Below are positions 7,947-18,624 of a DNA stretch of 64,000 nucleotides, in pieces. Position 1 is the stretch's first letter, and every line of letters starts with the position of its first letter. A model generated the notes under the pieces. It was given only the letters and a program-made list of their open reading frames with translations, was not told where the DNA came from and made no database searches. The DNA is taken from contig NZ_JOGB01000020.1 in NCBI RefSeq assembly GCF_000719335.1, positions 56,065 to 120,064 of the forward strand. Direction: 5' to 3'. Position numbers and translations under genes: made by a program. Source of the DNA: Streptomyces sp. NRRL S-87. Lineage in GTDB: Bacteria > Actinomycetota > Actinomycetes > Streptomycetales > Streptomycetaceae.

Positions 7947-8429
7947 ATGCCCGGCCCGTACGTCGTCCACGTCGCTGAAGGCCAGCAGCCCACCCCGACT
8001 CCCCGCTGCCGGTCCGACGTCGACGACGTCCAGCAGGAAGCCCACGTGGTCCCCGCCCGGCCAGTGGCCGCGCACCCGGCCGACGAACCAGCCGGCCGCC
8101 TCCCGGAGCACCGGCGTGCCCTCCGCGCCGTGCGGCTCCCACGCCACGCGCTCGAACTTGTCGACGAGGTCGCCGCTCCGCCCTCCGAACAGGGCCGCGA
8201 GCCCGTGCCCCCCGGCGTCCAGGACGTGCACCGCGAGGTGTTCGCAGCGCGACGCGACCCGGTACGTCCGGTTCGCCACGGACAGCCACACGACGAACCG
8301 CGGCGGATCGATCGAGCACTGCGACGCGAAGCCGACCAGGCAGCCCGCGAGGTCTCCGTCGGCCGCCGCCGTCACCACGTACATCGGGTAGTCGAGGAGG
8401 TCGCCGAACCGGTCGAAGTCGTTCGTCAT
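7938..8429 (-). CDS. Flavin reductase family (DIM6/NTAB) protein
   Basis: The protein is 163 residues from an ATG with AGGAG six nt upstream. It has the flavin-reductase-like split barrel: YPMYVVTAAADGDLAGCLVGFASQCSIDPPRFVVWLSVANRTYRVA at the N-terminus and HLAVHVLDAGGHGLAALFGG in the middle. Members bind FMN and reduce it with NAD(P)H, or supply reduced flavin to monooxygenases. No partner monooxygenase is adjacent. The longer open frame upstream of 8429 is antisense to the SnoaL-like gene and is rejected. Confidence 0.85.
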   Translation of the reverse strand: MTNDFDRFGDLLDYPMYVVTAAADGDLAGCLVGFASQCSIDPPRFVVWLSVANRTYRVASRCEHLAVHVLDAGGHGLAALFGGRSGDLVDKFERVAWEPHGAEGTPVLREAAGWFVGRVRGHWPGGDHVGFLLDVVDVGPAAGSRGGLLAFSDVDDVRAGHPA

Positions 8430-8529
8430 GGGCCGCTCCTGCCCGTCGGCCCGGGCGGGCACGCCCCGGGCGGGGGACGCGGCCGGTTCCTGCGGGGCCC
8501 GCGGCACCGGTGCGGTGCATGATGCAGGC

Positions 8530-8928
8530 ATGACCGATCGCGAGGAATTCCTGGAATGGGTCGGGACGGCGCTGCGCGAGGCGGAGCTCGCCCTGCACAA
8601 CGGCGACGCCGGGCCCCGTCGGGCGCTCTGGTCGCGGGAGGAGCCGGTGAGCGTGCTGGGGGCGTGGCGCAACGCCGTCGGCCTGCAGGAGGTCGACGAA
8701 CTCTTCACCCACCTGGAGCGGAGCTTTTCCGACTGCACCTCGTACGCGTTCGAAGTGCTGGCCTTCGACGTGTCGGGGGACACGGCGTACACCGCCGGCC
8801 TGGAGCACACCTCCGTGTCCGTCGACGGGCAGCCGCGCAGCTACACACTGCGGGCCACCCAGGTCTACCGCCGCGAGGGCGGCGCCTGGCGGGTGGCCCA
8901 CCGGCACGGCGACACCGTCGCCGGGTGA
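8530..8928 (+). CDS. SnoaL/NTF2-like fold protein
   Basis: The 132-residue protein has an N-terminal helix with [23 protein letters not shown], a central [32 protein letters not shown] segment, and a C-terminal strand set ending [24 protein letters not shown], typical of NTF2-like ketosteroid-isomerase or DUF4440-type proteins. These form cone-shaped pockets and often are uncharacterised. It is divergent from the flavin reductase over about 100 bp. Confidence 0.8.
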   Translation: MTDREEFLEWVGTALREAELALHNGDAGPRRALWSREEPVSVLGAWRNAVGLQEVDELFTHLERSFSDCTSYAFEVLAFDVSGDTAYTAGLEHTSVSVDGQPRSYTLRATQVYRREGGAWRVAHRHGDTVAG

Positions 8929-8997
8929 GCGGTGCGGGCCGGCGGCCCGCGCCGGCCGGCGCGCGTCCGCGCACCGGCCGCCGGCCCGCACCCGCGA

Positions 8998-11217
<2,220 letters not shown>

Positions 11218-11439
11218 CTACTGCCGGCTACTGCCCGCGCGTGACGCCCCCGCGATGCGGCTGGCCGTCCGGCGACGACCGTATGGCACTGCGGACTTCA
11301 GAGCCACGAGAACACGCACAGCAACTCCGCGTACATGTAATCGGAAATTCCGGCATCGATTTTAGTCGGATGAACTCCGGCGCAAATGGGGGAGACGCGG
11401 GAAATGGTCGGCGGCGTCCGGGCGCCGGCGCCGGGCGGA

Positions 11440-12315
11440 TCAGTCGGCCAGGAAGCCCGTGAGCGCCTCGGCCACCGACGCGGGGTCCTCGACCTGCGGG
11501 TAGTGGCCGACGGCGGGCGGTCCGGCGAGCTCCTCGATCCGGGCCCGGGGCATCCGTACGCGCAGGCGCTCCAGGACGTGCGCGCCGCTGACCGGGTCGG
11601 CCGGCCCCCAGACGAAGAGCGTCGGTCCGGCGAAGGACTCCAGGGCCCCGGTCCACCGGGCGGCGTGCCGGCGCCGCTCGTCGATGTACCCCAGCAGCCG
11701 CGGCGCGAGGCGGTGGCCGCCGGCCCGGGCGACCGACGCCCAGAGGTCGTCGAGGTCCGCGTCCGCCACCTCGCGGCCCAGCACGGCGCGCAGCGCGGCC
11801 GCGAACCGCCGCCGGGTCGTGAGCGGGGCCAGCAGGGGCCCGAGCGGTCCGTGCAGCAGGCGCTGCATGAGCACGGGACGGTGCAGGTCGGGGTAGAGGC
11901 CGCCGTTGAGCCACGCCATGCGGGTGATGCGCGCCGGATCGCGGGCCAGCAGCTCCTGGCCGACGCTGACGCCGTAGTCGTGCGCCACCAGGGCGGTGCG
12001 GCCGATGCCGCACTGCCACCAGACCTCCTCGACCAGCGAGGCCTGTTCGAGCACGGAGTACGGGTGCCGGCGGGGCTTGTCGCTCCCGCCGAAGCCGAGC
12101 AGGTCCAGCGTGGTGACGCGCAGCCCGGCCGCCGCCAGCGCGGGCACGACCGCCGCCCAGTCGTGGGAGGAGGTGGGGAAGCCGTGGATCAGAGTCACCG
12201 GAGTGCCGTCCGGGGGGCCGTCGTGGCGGACGAAGACCGTGTGGTCGCCGACCTGGACGGGCGCCCCGCCGGCCGTCCACCGGCTCAGGGGCGGCAGCAC
12301 GCGAGGTGCGGTCAC
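11440..12315 (-). CDS. Alpha/beta fold hydrolase
   Basis: The 291-residue protein starts at a GTG that overlaps the tetR stop (GTGA), so translation is coupled. It has an oxyanion-hole HGFPTS, a LLGFGGSDKP loop typical of haloalkane-dehalogenase/epoxide-hydrolase-like enzymes, and HDYG at the nucleophile elbow (Asp nucleophile in VAHDYGVSVG). The acid is probably in FVWGPADPVSG and the His in VGHYPQVEDP. An Asp nucleophile favours a dehalogenase or epoxide hydrolase over an esterase. It ends a three-gene operon with TetR and a class II aldolase. Confidence 0.85.
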   Translation of the reverse strand: MTAPRVLPPLSRWTAGGAPVQVGDHTVFVRHDGPPDGTPVTLIHGFPTSSHDWAAVVPALAAAGLRVTTLDLLGFGGSDKPRRHPYSVLEQASLVEEVWWQCGIGRTALVAHDYGVSVGQELLARDPARITRMAWLNGGLYPDLHRPVLMQRLLHGPLGPLLAPLTTRRRFAAALRAVLGREVADADLDDLWASVARAGGHRLAPRLLGYIDERRRHAARWTGALESFAGPTLFVWGPADPVSGAHVLERLRVRMPRARIEELAGPPAVGHYPQVEDPASVAEALTGFLAD

Positions 12316-13097
12316 GCGTCCTCCTCCTTCTCGTGCAGGCGTCCGAGCCCGTGCAGCAGCGTGGCCAGGCCGAACTCGAACTCCTCGTCGCTGTCGAGGG
12401 AGTTGAGCAGCTCGGCGTGGCGGTGGACCACAGGATGGGTGCGGGGGGACAGCGAGGTGAACAGGTCGGTCATCGCGGCGCGCTGCTCGGGCGTACGGGC
12501 CGCGCCGCCCGCGTCGAGCACCGCGGAGCCGATCACGAAGTGGGTGACGGTGAGGTACACGTGCACGGCCGTGCGCGCCGGCCAGCCCTGACCGAGCAGC
12601 TGCCCGAGGGCGTGCTCGCGGGCCCGCAGCGCGTTCGGCCCCAGCAACTGGCCGGTGGTGAGGAGCGGGACGACGGCCGGGTGTGCCAGGAGCACCCGGC
12701 GGAACTCCCGGGCGCCGTCCTCCAGGCCGGTCCGCCAGTCGCCGCCGAGCACCGGCAGCCGGATCTCGCCGAGTACGTGGTCGACGGTCTCGATCAGCAG
12801 CTCCTCCCGGCTCGCCACGTGCCGGTAGAGGGACGTGTGGCGCACGTCGAGGTGCTCGCCGAGGCGCCGCATGGTGAGGGCGTCCGTCCCCTCGCGGTCG
12901 GCGAGTTCGAGGGCGGCGGCCGTGATGCGCTCCAGGGTCAGCCCGCCCTGGCGCGGCCGGCGCCGGGCGCGCTCGGCGTAGCGCGCCTGCCACCAGGCGG
13001 GCGAGCCGGGCTCCGGGCCGCGCCCGCCGGCCCGGTCGGACCCGGGCGGCGGGGGAGCGGAGGGGGCTGCGGGTGCGCGGGACGCTTCGGTTGCCAT
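12312..13097 (-). CDS. TetR family transcriptional regulator
   Basis: The protein is 261 residues. After a disordered 50-residue N-terminus comes the HTH (LTLERITAAALELADREGTDALTMRRLGEHLDVRHTSLYRHVASREELL), followed by a helical ligand domain. The sequence around AHPAVVPLLTTGQLLGPNALR resembles TetR proteins with the TetR_C domain. It sits between the aldolase and the hydrolase on the same strand, and three direct repeats in its 5' leader make autoregulation plausible. Confidence 0.9.
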   Translation of the reverse strand: MATEASRAPAAPSAPPPPGSDRAGGRGPEPGSPAWWQARYAERARRRPRQGGLTLERITAAALELADREGTDALTMRRLGEHLDVRHTSLYRHVASREELLIETVDHVLGEIRLPVLGGDWRTGLEDGAREFRRVLLAHPAVVPLLTTGQLLGPNALRAREHALGQLLGQGWPARTAVHVYLTVTHFVIGSAVLDAGGAARTPEQRAAMTDLFTSLSPRTHPVVHRHAELLNSLDSDEEFEFGLATLLHGLGRLHEKEEDA

Positions 13098-13133
13098 GGG
13101 TCCTGTCCTACTCGGTATCGCTCGCTCGACCGG

Positions 13134-13177
13134 TCCGACTCGTTCGATCCGACTCATTCGAATCCGACTCATTCGAA
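13134..13177. repeat. Three 14-15 bp direct repeats upstream of tetR
   Basis: TCCGACTCGTTCGA (13134-13147) is followed without gaps by two exact copies of TCCGACTCATTCGAA (13148-13162 and 13163-13177). The last two carry TTCGAA cores. The array lies 37 bp upstream of the tetR start and overlaps the aldolase stop, where a TetR or iteron-like operator could sit. Confidence 0.75.
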
Positions 13178-13984
13178 GAGGTCGGGCTCGCTCCGGGCGA
13201 TCTCCTCCCACAGCGGCTGGAACGAGAACCACCCCGCCAGCGGGAAGCCGGTCTGGTCCCGGGTGTGGCGGGCGGCCTCCGGGGCGATGAGACGGGGCGT
13301 ACCGGCGGCCTCGGCCAGCAGCTGGGCCTGGGCGCTGCGCTCCATCGAGACGAACCACCAGGCCGCCTCGTCGACCGACTCGCCGACGGTGAAGATGCCG
13401 TGGTTCTGGTGGATGACGGCCTTGTGGGACCCCAGGCTCGCCGCGAGCTGCCGCCCCGACTCCTCCTCGACGACCACGGCTCCCGCGTCGTCGCGGTGCA
13501 CGGTGTGCTGCTCGTACACGGCGCAGGCGTCCTGGGTGATCGGGTCCAGCAGCCGGCCGAGGCTGGCGAAGGCCTTGCCGTACAGGGCGTGCGCGTGGCA
13601 GGCGGCGACGATGTCGGGGCGGGCGGCGTGCAGGGCGGAGTGGATCACGAACCCGGCACGGTTCACGGGTCGCTTCCCGTGGCGCACCTGTCCTTCGTGG
13701 TCGACGAGGATCAGGTCGGAGACCCGGACGTGCCGGAAGGACATCCCGAACGGGTTGACCCAGAACATGTCGGGGTACTCCGGGTCGCGCACGGTGATGT
13801 GGCCCGCGACCCCCTCGGAGAAGCCGAGGCGACCGAACACCCGGCAGGCGCCGGCCAGCCGCTGCTTGCGGTGCTCGCGCTCCGCGCCGGGGTCGTCGAA
13901 CACGGGCGGGAGGTCGAGCTCCAGCTCTTCCTGCTGGGGGATGAACGCGCTGCGCACGGCGCCTGCGGTCGGGGCGGTCTCCAT
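13169..13984 (-). CDS. Class II aldolase/adducin family protein
   Basis: The 271-residue protein has the zinc-dependent class II aldolase fold: GHITVRDPEYPDMFWVNPFG, then the metal ligands HSALHAARPDIVAACHAHALYGKAF and the later NHGIFTVGESVDEAAWW. The two HxH-type histidines and the later His are the expected zinc ligands. The substrate is unknown; members act on fuculose-, ribulose- or rhamnulose-phosphate-like compounds or as decarboxylases. It is the first gene of the operon with TetR and the alpha/beta hydrolase. Confidence 0.9.
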   Translation of the reverse strand: METAPTAGAVRSAFIPQQEELELDLPPVFDDPGAEREHRKQRLAGACRVFGRLGFSEGVAGHITVRDPEYPDMFWVNPFGMSFRHVRVSDLILVDHEGQVRHGKRPVNRAGFVIHSALHAARPDIVAACHAHALYGKAFASLGRLLDPITQDACAVYEQHTVHRDDAGAVVVEEESGRQLAASLGSHKAVIHQNHGIFTVGESVDEAAWWFVSMERSAQAQLLAEAAGTPRLIAPEAARHTRDQTGFPLAGWFSFQPLWEEIARSEPDLFE

Positions 13985-14111
13985 GGTGGGCCCTTCGTGT
14001 CGACGTAATGCATCCACTGGACGCAAACAATGCGGCCGATGGACGCAGAACGCAAGGGGTCGGAGCATCCCGGCGCCGGCTCGCCCCGGCCCAACCTCTG
14101 CGTACGCTGCG

Positions 14112-14135
14112 GGGATTCCTAGGGCTTTCTTAAGA
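14112..14135 (+). promoter_or_regulatory. Candidate OmpR-type operator upstream of CAP gene
   Basis: GGGATTCCTA is followed directly by GGGCTTTCTTA and then AGAAC. A nearly identical element lies at 18413-18434. The tandem 10-11 bp spacing suits a dimeric winged-helix response regulator, and such a regulator is encoded at 17047-17739. Confidence 0.5.
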
Positions 14136-14255
14136 ACGCCGTCGAGGCGCCCGTACCGCCGTGACGCCGACCTACTCTGAGCCTCCGCATCGACCGGCGG
14201 CCGCCCCGAGACGTCCGCCGGCCCCTCCCCCCGTACTTCCGCGAGGTGCCCACCC

Positions 14256-15152
14256 ATGAGCTCCGGCCGCCCCCCGTTCACCCGATCCGTCCCCGGGACC
14301 CGTGCCGAGCGCCGCAACCAGCGGCAGCGACGCCGGCGCGTGCAGGCGGCGCTCGGCGCCGGCCTGCTCGCCGGTACGGCGGTCGTCGCCGTGGTCGTGG
14401 CGGGCGAAGGCGGCGACACCACCGCCACGTCGCGCACGCTGCTGATGAACGAGGGCACGGCCGACCCCGCGCAGGGGGCGGACCCCGCGGCGGGCGCCCC
14501 GGCGGACCCGCTCCCCGGCACGTCCGCCCCTGCCGACGTCACGCCGACGCCGAGCGCGACCCCGGCCGCCGACCCGACGAGGACCACCTCGGCCCCGTCG
14601 GCCCGGCCGACGGCCGAGCGGCCCGCGGGCGGCACCGGCACGGGCGGAACGAAGTCCGGTGGCGACGGCTCCCGGAGCAAGGACGGCGGCCAGGACGGCG
14701 ACAAGGGCGGCGACAAGGACAAGGGCTCGGCCGGGGGTTCCGGCACAGGCGGCGGGGGCGGCTCCGCGGACGACGCGGAGGGCACCGTCATCAGCCTCGT
14801 CAACGACCACCGCGCAGCGGCCGGCTGCGGTCCCCTCAAGGCCGACGCCGACCTCACCCGGGCCGCCCGCGCCTACAGCGCCACCATGCGCAGGGCGGGC
14901 GTCCTCTCGCACACCGGCCCGGACGGCTCCACCATGACCAGCCGCATCGAGGCCGCCGGCTACGCCTGGAGCGGCCTGGGCGAGAACATAGCCCAGGGGC
15001 AGCAGGACGCGGCCGCCGTCGTCGACGCCTGGATGCACAGCCCCGGCCACCGCGCCAACATCCTCAACTGCAAGTTCACCGAGATAGGCGTCGGCGTGGA
15101 CCGCGGCTCCGGCGGCCCCTGGTGGACCCAGGACTTCGGCACGCCCCGCTAG
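14256..15152 (+). CDS. Secreted CAP/SCP-domain protein (YkwD-like)
   Basis: The 298-residue protein has an Arg-rich cytoplasmic start, one membrane segment or uncleaved signal (about 30-50), a long Thr/Pro/Gly/Lys-rich linker (about 55-175) and a C-terminal CAP domain (about 180-298). CAP signatures are present: VNDHRAAAGCGPL, LSHTGPDGSTMTSRI, GENIAQGQ, and WMHSPGHRANILN with the conserved His and Glu region. CAP proteins are extracellular and of mostly unclear biochemical role. The element at 14112-14135 is about 120 bp upstream. Confidence 0.93.
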   Translation: MSSGRPPFTRSVPGTRAERRNQRQRRRRVQAALGAGLLAGTAVVAVVVAGEGGDTTATSRTLLMNEGTADPAQGADPAAGAPADPLPGTSAPADVTPTPSATPAADPTRTTSAPSARPTAERPAGGTGTGGTKSGGDGSRSKDGGQDGDKGGDKDKGSAGGSGTGGGGGSADDAEGTVISLVNDHRAAAGCGPLKADADLTRAARAYSATMRRAGVLSHTGPDGSTMTSRIEAAGYAWSGLGENIAQGQQDAAAVVDAWMHSPGHRANILNCKFTEIGVGVDRGSGGPWWTQDFGTPR

Positions 15153-15345
15153 ACGGCTTCCTGCGGACCATGGCTGCGGTGTCGGCCTGGCTGAGCATCC
15201 GGCTCTCCGCCGCCGCACCGCCGCCGCACCTCCGCCGCACTTCCGACTCGCGGTGCAACGCCCGGAATGTCCTGCTGTGTGTACTAGGATCCGCCGCTAG
15301 CGTCACTCGATCGACCGTTGCTCACCCAGTCGGTAGGAGGCCCCG

Positions 15346-15642
15346 ATGATCGGCGTGCTCGTGACTTTCACGCAGACCGACACGTTCGACCGTTCAAGAG
15401 TTGCAGAGATCGCCGGCGAACTCCGCGGACCGTTCGAAGGCATGGCAGGCCTTCGCTTCAAGAGCTTCATGCTCGACGAAGACGGCAGCCGGGCAAGGAA
15501 CTTCTACGTGTGGGACGACGAGGACAAGGGCCGCTCCTTCCTCACGGCGGAGATCGTCGAAATGGTGACGGGAATGTACGGCGCCCCGCCCGAGGTCCAG
15601 TTCTTCGACATCGTGGGGTTCGTCGACAACTCCGGCACGTGA
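15346..15642 (+). CDS. YdhR-like small monooxygenase-fold protein
   Basis: The 98-residue protein follows a strong AGGAGG. It has the dimeric ferredoxin-like pattern of YdhR proteins: GVLVTFTQTDTFDRSRVAEIAGELRGPFEGMAGLRFKSFMLDEDG, then NFYVWDDEDKGRSFLTAEIVEMV and PPEVQFFDIVGFVD. YdhR members resemble ABM-type monooxygenases, but their substrate is unknown. It is convergent with the sensor kinase with only 7 bp between the stops. Confidence 0.8.
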   Translation: MIGVLVTFTQTDTFDRSRVAEIAGELRGPFEGMAGLRFKSFMLDEDGSRARNFYVWDDEDKGRSFLTAEIVEMVTGMYGAPPEVQFFDIVGFVDNSGT

Positions 15643-15649
15643 GTCCGGC

Positions 15650-17050
15650 TCATCCGGACAGCGGGTGGCCCCCCGCCCGGCGGCGGCCGGTACGCCGGTC
15701 CGCGGCCGCGCCGCTGCGGTCCGCGGGGCGGGCACCCGCCAGGGCGAAGGCCACCCTGACCCGGGCCCCGCCCATCGGCGCACGACCGATCTCCACGGGT
15801 TCCACGGCCGAGCGGCCCGCGATGTCCAGGCCCAGCCCGGAGGACCCGCCGACGCTCACCCCGCGGGTGCGGGCCCGGTCGGGCCGGGCGACACCTGGGC
15901 CCGCGTCGTCCACCGTGAGGACGACCCGGTCCTCCGTGCGCTCCACCCGCACCCCGAAGGCCGTGCCCTGCGGGGTGTGCCGGAAGACGTTGCCCACCAG
16001 CGCGTCGAGCACCGCCGCGACCTCGTCCTCCTCCACCCGCACCGGAGTCGGCCGCGGAGTGGCGTACCGCTCGCAGGAGCGGCCCTGCTGCTGTGCGAGC
16101 ACGGACCAGAACTCCATGCGCTCCAGCACCACCTCGGCGAGGTCGCACCCGGCGTGACCGCCGTACCCGGACGTCCGGGCCGAGCCGGCCTTCGCGCCCG
16201 CGCCCGCCGGCGCGGCGGCCAGCGGGGCCCGCGCCGTGGTGATGATCTCGGTCAGCTGCTCCTCCAGCGCGCCCACCGCGACCGCGATGCGGCGCCCGTC
16301 CGGCGTCCCCTCCAGCCGCTCGGCCTCCAGGAACAGCGCCGTCAGCGGCGTGCGCAGCCGGTGCGACAGGTCGGCGACCAGCTCCCGTTCGAGCGCCAGC
16401 AGCCGTACGACCCGGTCGGCCATCGTGTTGAAGGCGGCACCCGCCTCCTGGAGCTCGGGCGGCCCGTCGGGCTCCACCCGGACCTCCAAGTCCCCCGACC
16501 CCAGCGCCAGGGCGGCCTCGGACAGGCTCCGCGAGGAGCGCACCACCCGCGCGCCCAGCCGGTCCGCCACCAGGACGGACCCGCCGACCAGCCCGGCCGC
16601 GACGAGCAGCATCACGCCCCAGGAGACCAGGACGCCGCGTTCGAGCTCCTCGCCCGGCACGAAGGCCTCGACCACCGCGACCCGGTCCGCCGGCAGGACC
16701 ACGGGCTGGAGGTAGACCCAGCCCTCGGGCACCTCCAGGGCCACCGTCGCGCGGTCGCGCGCCGCCCCGTCCAGTGCGTCCGCGTCCGCGTGCAGGACGC
16801 CGACCCTGCCGCCGTCGGGCAGCCGCACGGCGAGCCGGCCGGCCGGGTCCAGTTCGAAGACAGCCTGCCGGACCTCCTGGGTGCGGGTCGTCAGGGCGAG
16901 GACGGGGGAGAGGGCGGCAGCGCGCTGCTCGGCGGCCGTCGTCACGCGGTCCCTCGCCTGTTCGCGTACGAGCATGGCCAGCGGGATCAGGAAGGACAGG
17001 GCGACCATCGCCGTGGCCGCCAGGGCGATGCCGGTGAGCGTGCGCCTCAC
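15650..17050 (-). CDS. Sensor histidine kinase, OmpR partner
   Basis: The 466-residue protein starts at a GTG overlapping the response-regulator stop (GTGA). It has a membrane segment at 7-27, an extracytoplasmic sensor region of about 130 residues, a second membrane segment (about 148-170), a HAMP domain and a HisKA box with the phospho-acceptor in DLSHRLRTPLTAL. The ATPase domain shows LVGNVFRHTP, VDDAGPGV and GLGLDIA. It is co-transcribed with the regulator just upstream. The sensor sequence gives no clear ligand; the neighbourhood suggests an envelope redox or protein-folding signal. Confidence 0.93.
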   Translation of the reverse strand: MRRTLTGIALAATAMVALSFLIPLAMLVREQARDRVTTAAEQRAAALSPVLALTTRTQEVRQAVFELDPAGRLAVRLPDGGRVGVLHADADALDGAARDRATVALEVPEGWVYLQPVVLPADRVAVVEAFVPGEELERGVLVSWGVMLLVAAGLVGGSVLVADRLGARVVRSSRSLSEAALALGSGDLEVRVEPDGPPELQEAGAAFNTMADRVVRLLALERELVADLSHRLRTPLTALFLEAERLEGTPDGRRIAVAVGALEEQLTEIITTARAPLAAAPAGAGAKAGSARTSGYGGHAGCDLAEVVLERMEFWSVLAQQQGRSCERYATPRPTPVRVEEDEVAAVLDALVGNVFRHTPQGTAFGVRVERTEDRVVLTVDDAGPGVARPDRARTRGVSVGGSSGLGLDIAGRSAVEPVEIGRAPMGGARVRVAFALAGARPADRSGAAADRRTGRRRAGGHPLSG

Positions 17051-17739
17051 CGGGCGCTGACCAGCTTGATGCCGATGCCCCGCACGGTGTGCAGGTACCG
17101 CGGACGGGACGCCCGTTCGCCCAGCTTCCGGCGCAGCGCCGACAGGTGGACGTCGATGGTCTGCTCCTCCAGGTACGGCTGGCGCCAGACCTCGCTCAGG
17201 ATGCGCTTGCGGGAGACCACCTGGTCGGCGTGCTCGGCCAGGTACGCCAGCAGGTCGAACTCCCGCCGCGTCAGCAGCAGCTCGGCGCCGGCCAGGTGCG
17301 CGGTGCGGGCGGTGCGGTCCACGGTGAGGTCCGCCACGCGCAGGACGTCCCGGCGGCCCGCGCCCGGATCGGCCGGCGCCTGGGACCGGCGCAGCACCGC
17401 CGCGATCCGCGCGGCCAGCTGCCCCGCCGAGTAGGGCTTGACCAGGTAGTCGTCCGCGCCGGAGTTGAGCAGCCGGATGATCTCGGCGTCGTCGTCGCGC
17501 GCGGTCGCCACCAGGATCGGCACCCGGGAGACGCCGCGGGCCATGCGGAGCACGTCCAGACCGCCCAGGTCGGGCAGTCCGAGGTCCAGGACGACGACGT
17601 CCGGACCACCCTCGGTGATCTCGCGCAGCGCCTCGAACCCGTAGGCGGTCGAGCGGACGGTGTGGTCGTGCGCGCTGAGTGCCTCGATGAGGGCGGTGCG
17701 TATGACGGGGTCGTCCTCGACGACCAGTACGGAGGCCAT
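17047..17739 (-). CDS. OmpR/PhoB-type response regulator
   Basis: The 230-residue protein has a receiver domain with phospho-acceptor Asp52 (VVVLDLGLPDLGG), acidic pair Glu8-Asp9-Asp10 and the Lys in LVKPYS. The C-terminal winged helix has LLLTRREFDLLAYLAEH, VSRKRILSEVW, TIDVHLSALRRKLG and YLHTVRGIGIKL. It is translationally coupled to the downstream kinase. The two tandem-repeat elements at 14112 and 18413 are the natural candidate targets. Confidence 0.95.
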   Translation of the reverse strand: MASVLVVEDDPVIRTALIEALSAHDHTVRSTAYGFEALREITEGGPDVVVLDLGLPDLGGLDVLRMARGVSRVPILVATARDDDAEIIRLLNSGADDYLVKPYSAGQLAARIAAVLRRSQAPADPGAGRRDVLRVADLTVDRTARTAHLAGAELLLTRREFDLLAYLAEHADQVVSRKRILSEVWRQPYLEEQTIDVHLSALRRKLGERASRPRYLHTVRGIGIKLVSAR

Positions 17740-17775
17740 GGGCAGGCACGTTAGCGCGTCCGTCACCATGGTGTC

Positions 17776-18345
17776 GTGCCCCGCCTCCTGCGCTACCTGC
17801 TCATATGGCTGACCTGTACGGCCGCCAGCGTCGCCGCCGTGACGCTCGCCGCCCGCTTCGTCGTCGGCTCCACCCGCCCCACCGCGCCCGTGGCGCAGTC
17901 GGCCCAGGAGGACATCTCCGCCGATTCCGCCACCACGCCGTCCGGGACCCCGGCCGGCCCCTCCGCCACGCCCACGCCGGATCCGGGGCCGACCGGACGG
18001 CCGACGGCCGTACGGACCCCGCCGCGCGCCACCCGCACCCCCCACCGGACGGCCACTCCCGAGCGGAGCACCGCGCCCTCCGCGAAGCCCGATCCGGACT
18101 GCGCGCGCGGGGGATGGGGCACGCACACCGTGCCGTCCGAGGGCGGCCGGGCGACCGTGCGCTACGGCAGCAGGGCCGTGTGCCTCATCTCGGCCGTCCC
18201 GCAGCAGGGGTTCAGCGTGAGCACCCGCCAGAGCAGCGCGCAGACGCTGGTCGTGACGTTCACCAGCGGCACGCACCGGTCGGAGATCACCGCCACCGTC
18301 ACCCCCTCGGCACGGGCGAGCGTCCGCGAGGAGTCCGTGCGCTGA
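17776..18345 (+). CDS. Secreted or membrane-anchored protein of unknown function
   Basis: The protein is 189 residues from a GTG. It has an N-terminal membrane segment or signal (LLRYLLIWLTCTAASVAAVTLAARF), a Thr/Pro/Arg-rich linker (about 40-110) and a C-terminal domain of about 75 residues with two cysteines (PDCARGGW and AVCLISAVPQQGFSV) that could pair outside the cell. It is divergent from the two-component system, 36 bp away, so it may be a target or an accessory sensor. No family was recognised. Confidence 0.6.
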   Translation: MPRLLRYLLIWLTCTAASVAAVTLAARFVVGSTRPTAPVAQSAQEDISADSATTPSGTPAGPSATPTPDPGPTGRPTAVRTPPRATRTPHRTATPERSTAPSAKPDPDCARGGWGTHTVPSEGGRATVRYGSRAVCLISAVPQQGFSVSTRQSSAQTLVVTFTSGTHRSEITATVTPSARASVREESVR

Positions 18346-18412
18346 CGGTCCCGACCCGCCGTACCTCCCGCGATGCGGCATTTCGCCGGGATGGAAACCA
18401 TGGCCCGTCCAA

Positions 18413-18434
18413 GGGCTTCCTTAGGGCTTCTTGA
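18413..18434 (+). promoter_or_regulatory. Candidate OmpR-type operator upstream of thioredoxin operon
   Basis: GGGCTTCCTTA is followed directly by GGGCTTCTTGA, an 11-bp tandem repeat, then AGAAC. It matches the element at 14112-14135 through TTCCT-AGGGC-TTCTT-AGAAC. It lies about 190 bp upstream of the thioredoxin lipoprotein gene and about 70 bp after the divergent gene's stop. Confidence 0.5.
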
Positions 18435-18624
18435 AGAACCGCCACCAGGCCCCCGAACAGCGGATTTCCTCCCTATGTTCGTGCCCGGCGACAACGGTCG
18501 AACGCTCCGCCCGGCCCCTCGGGCCGGGCCGCGCTCCGCCGGACGCCGCGCCCTGCCCCCGGCCCCTCGCGCGCCGGTACGGCCGGGTCCCGCAAGTCAC
18601 AGACCCATGTGAGGTGGCACCACC

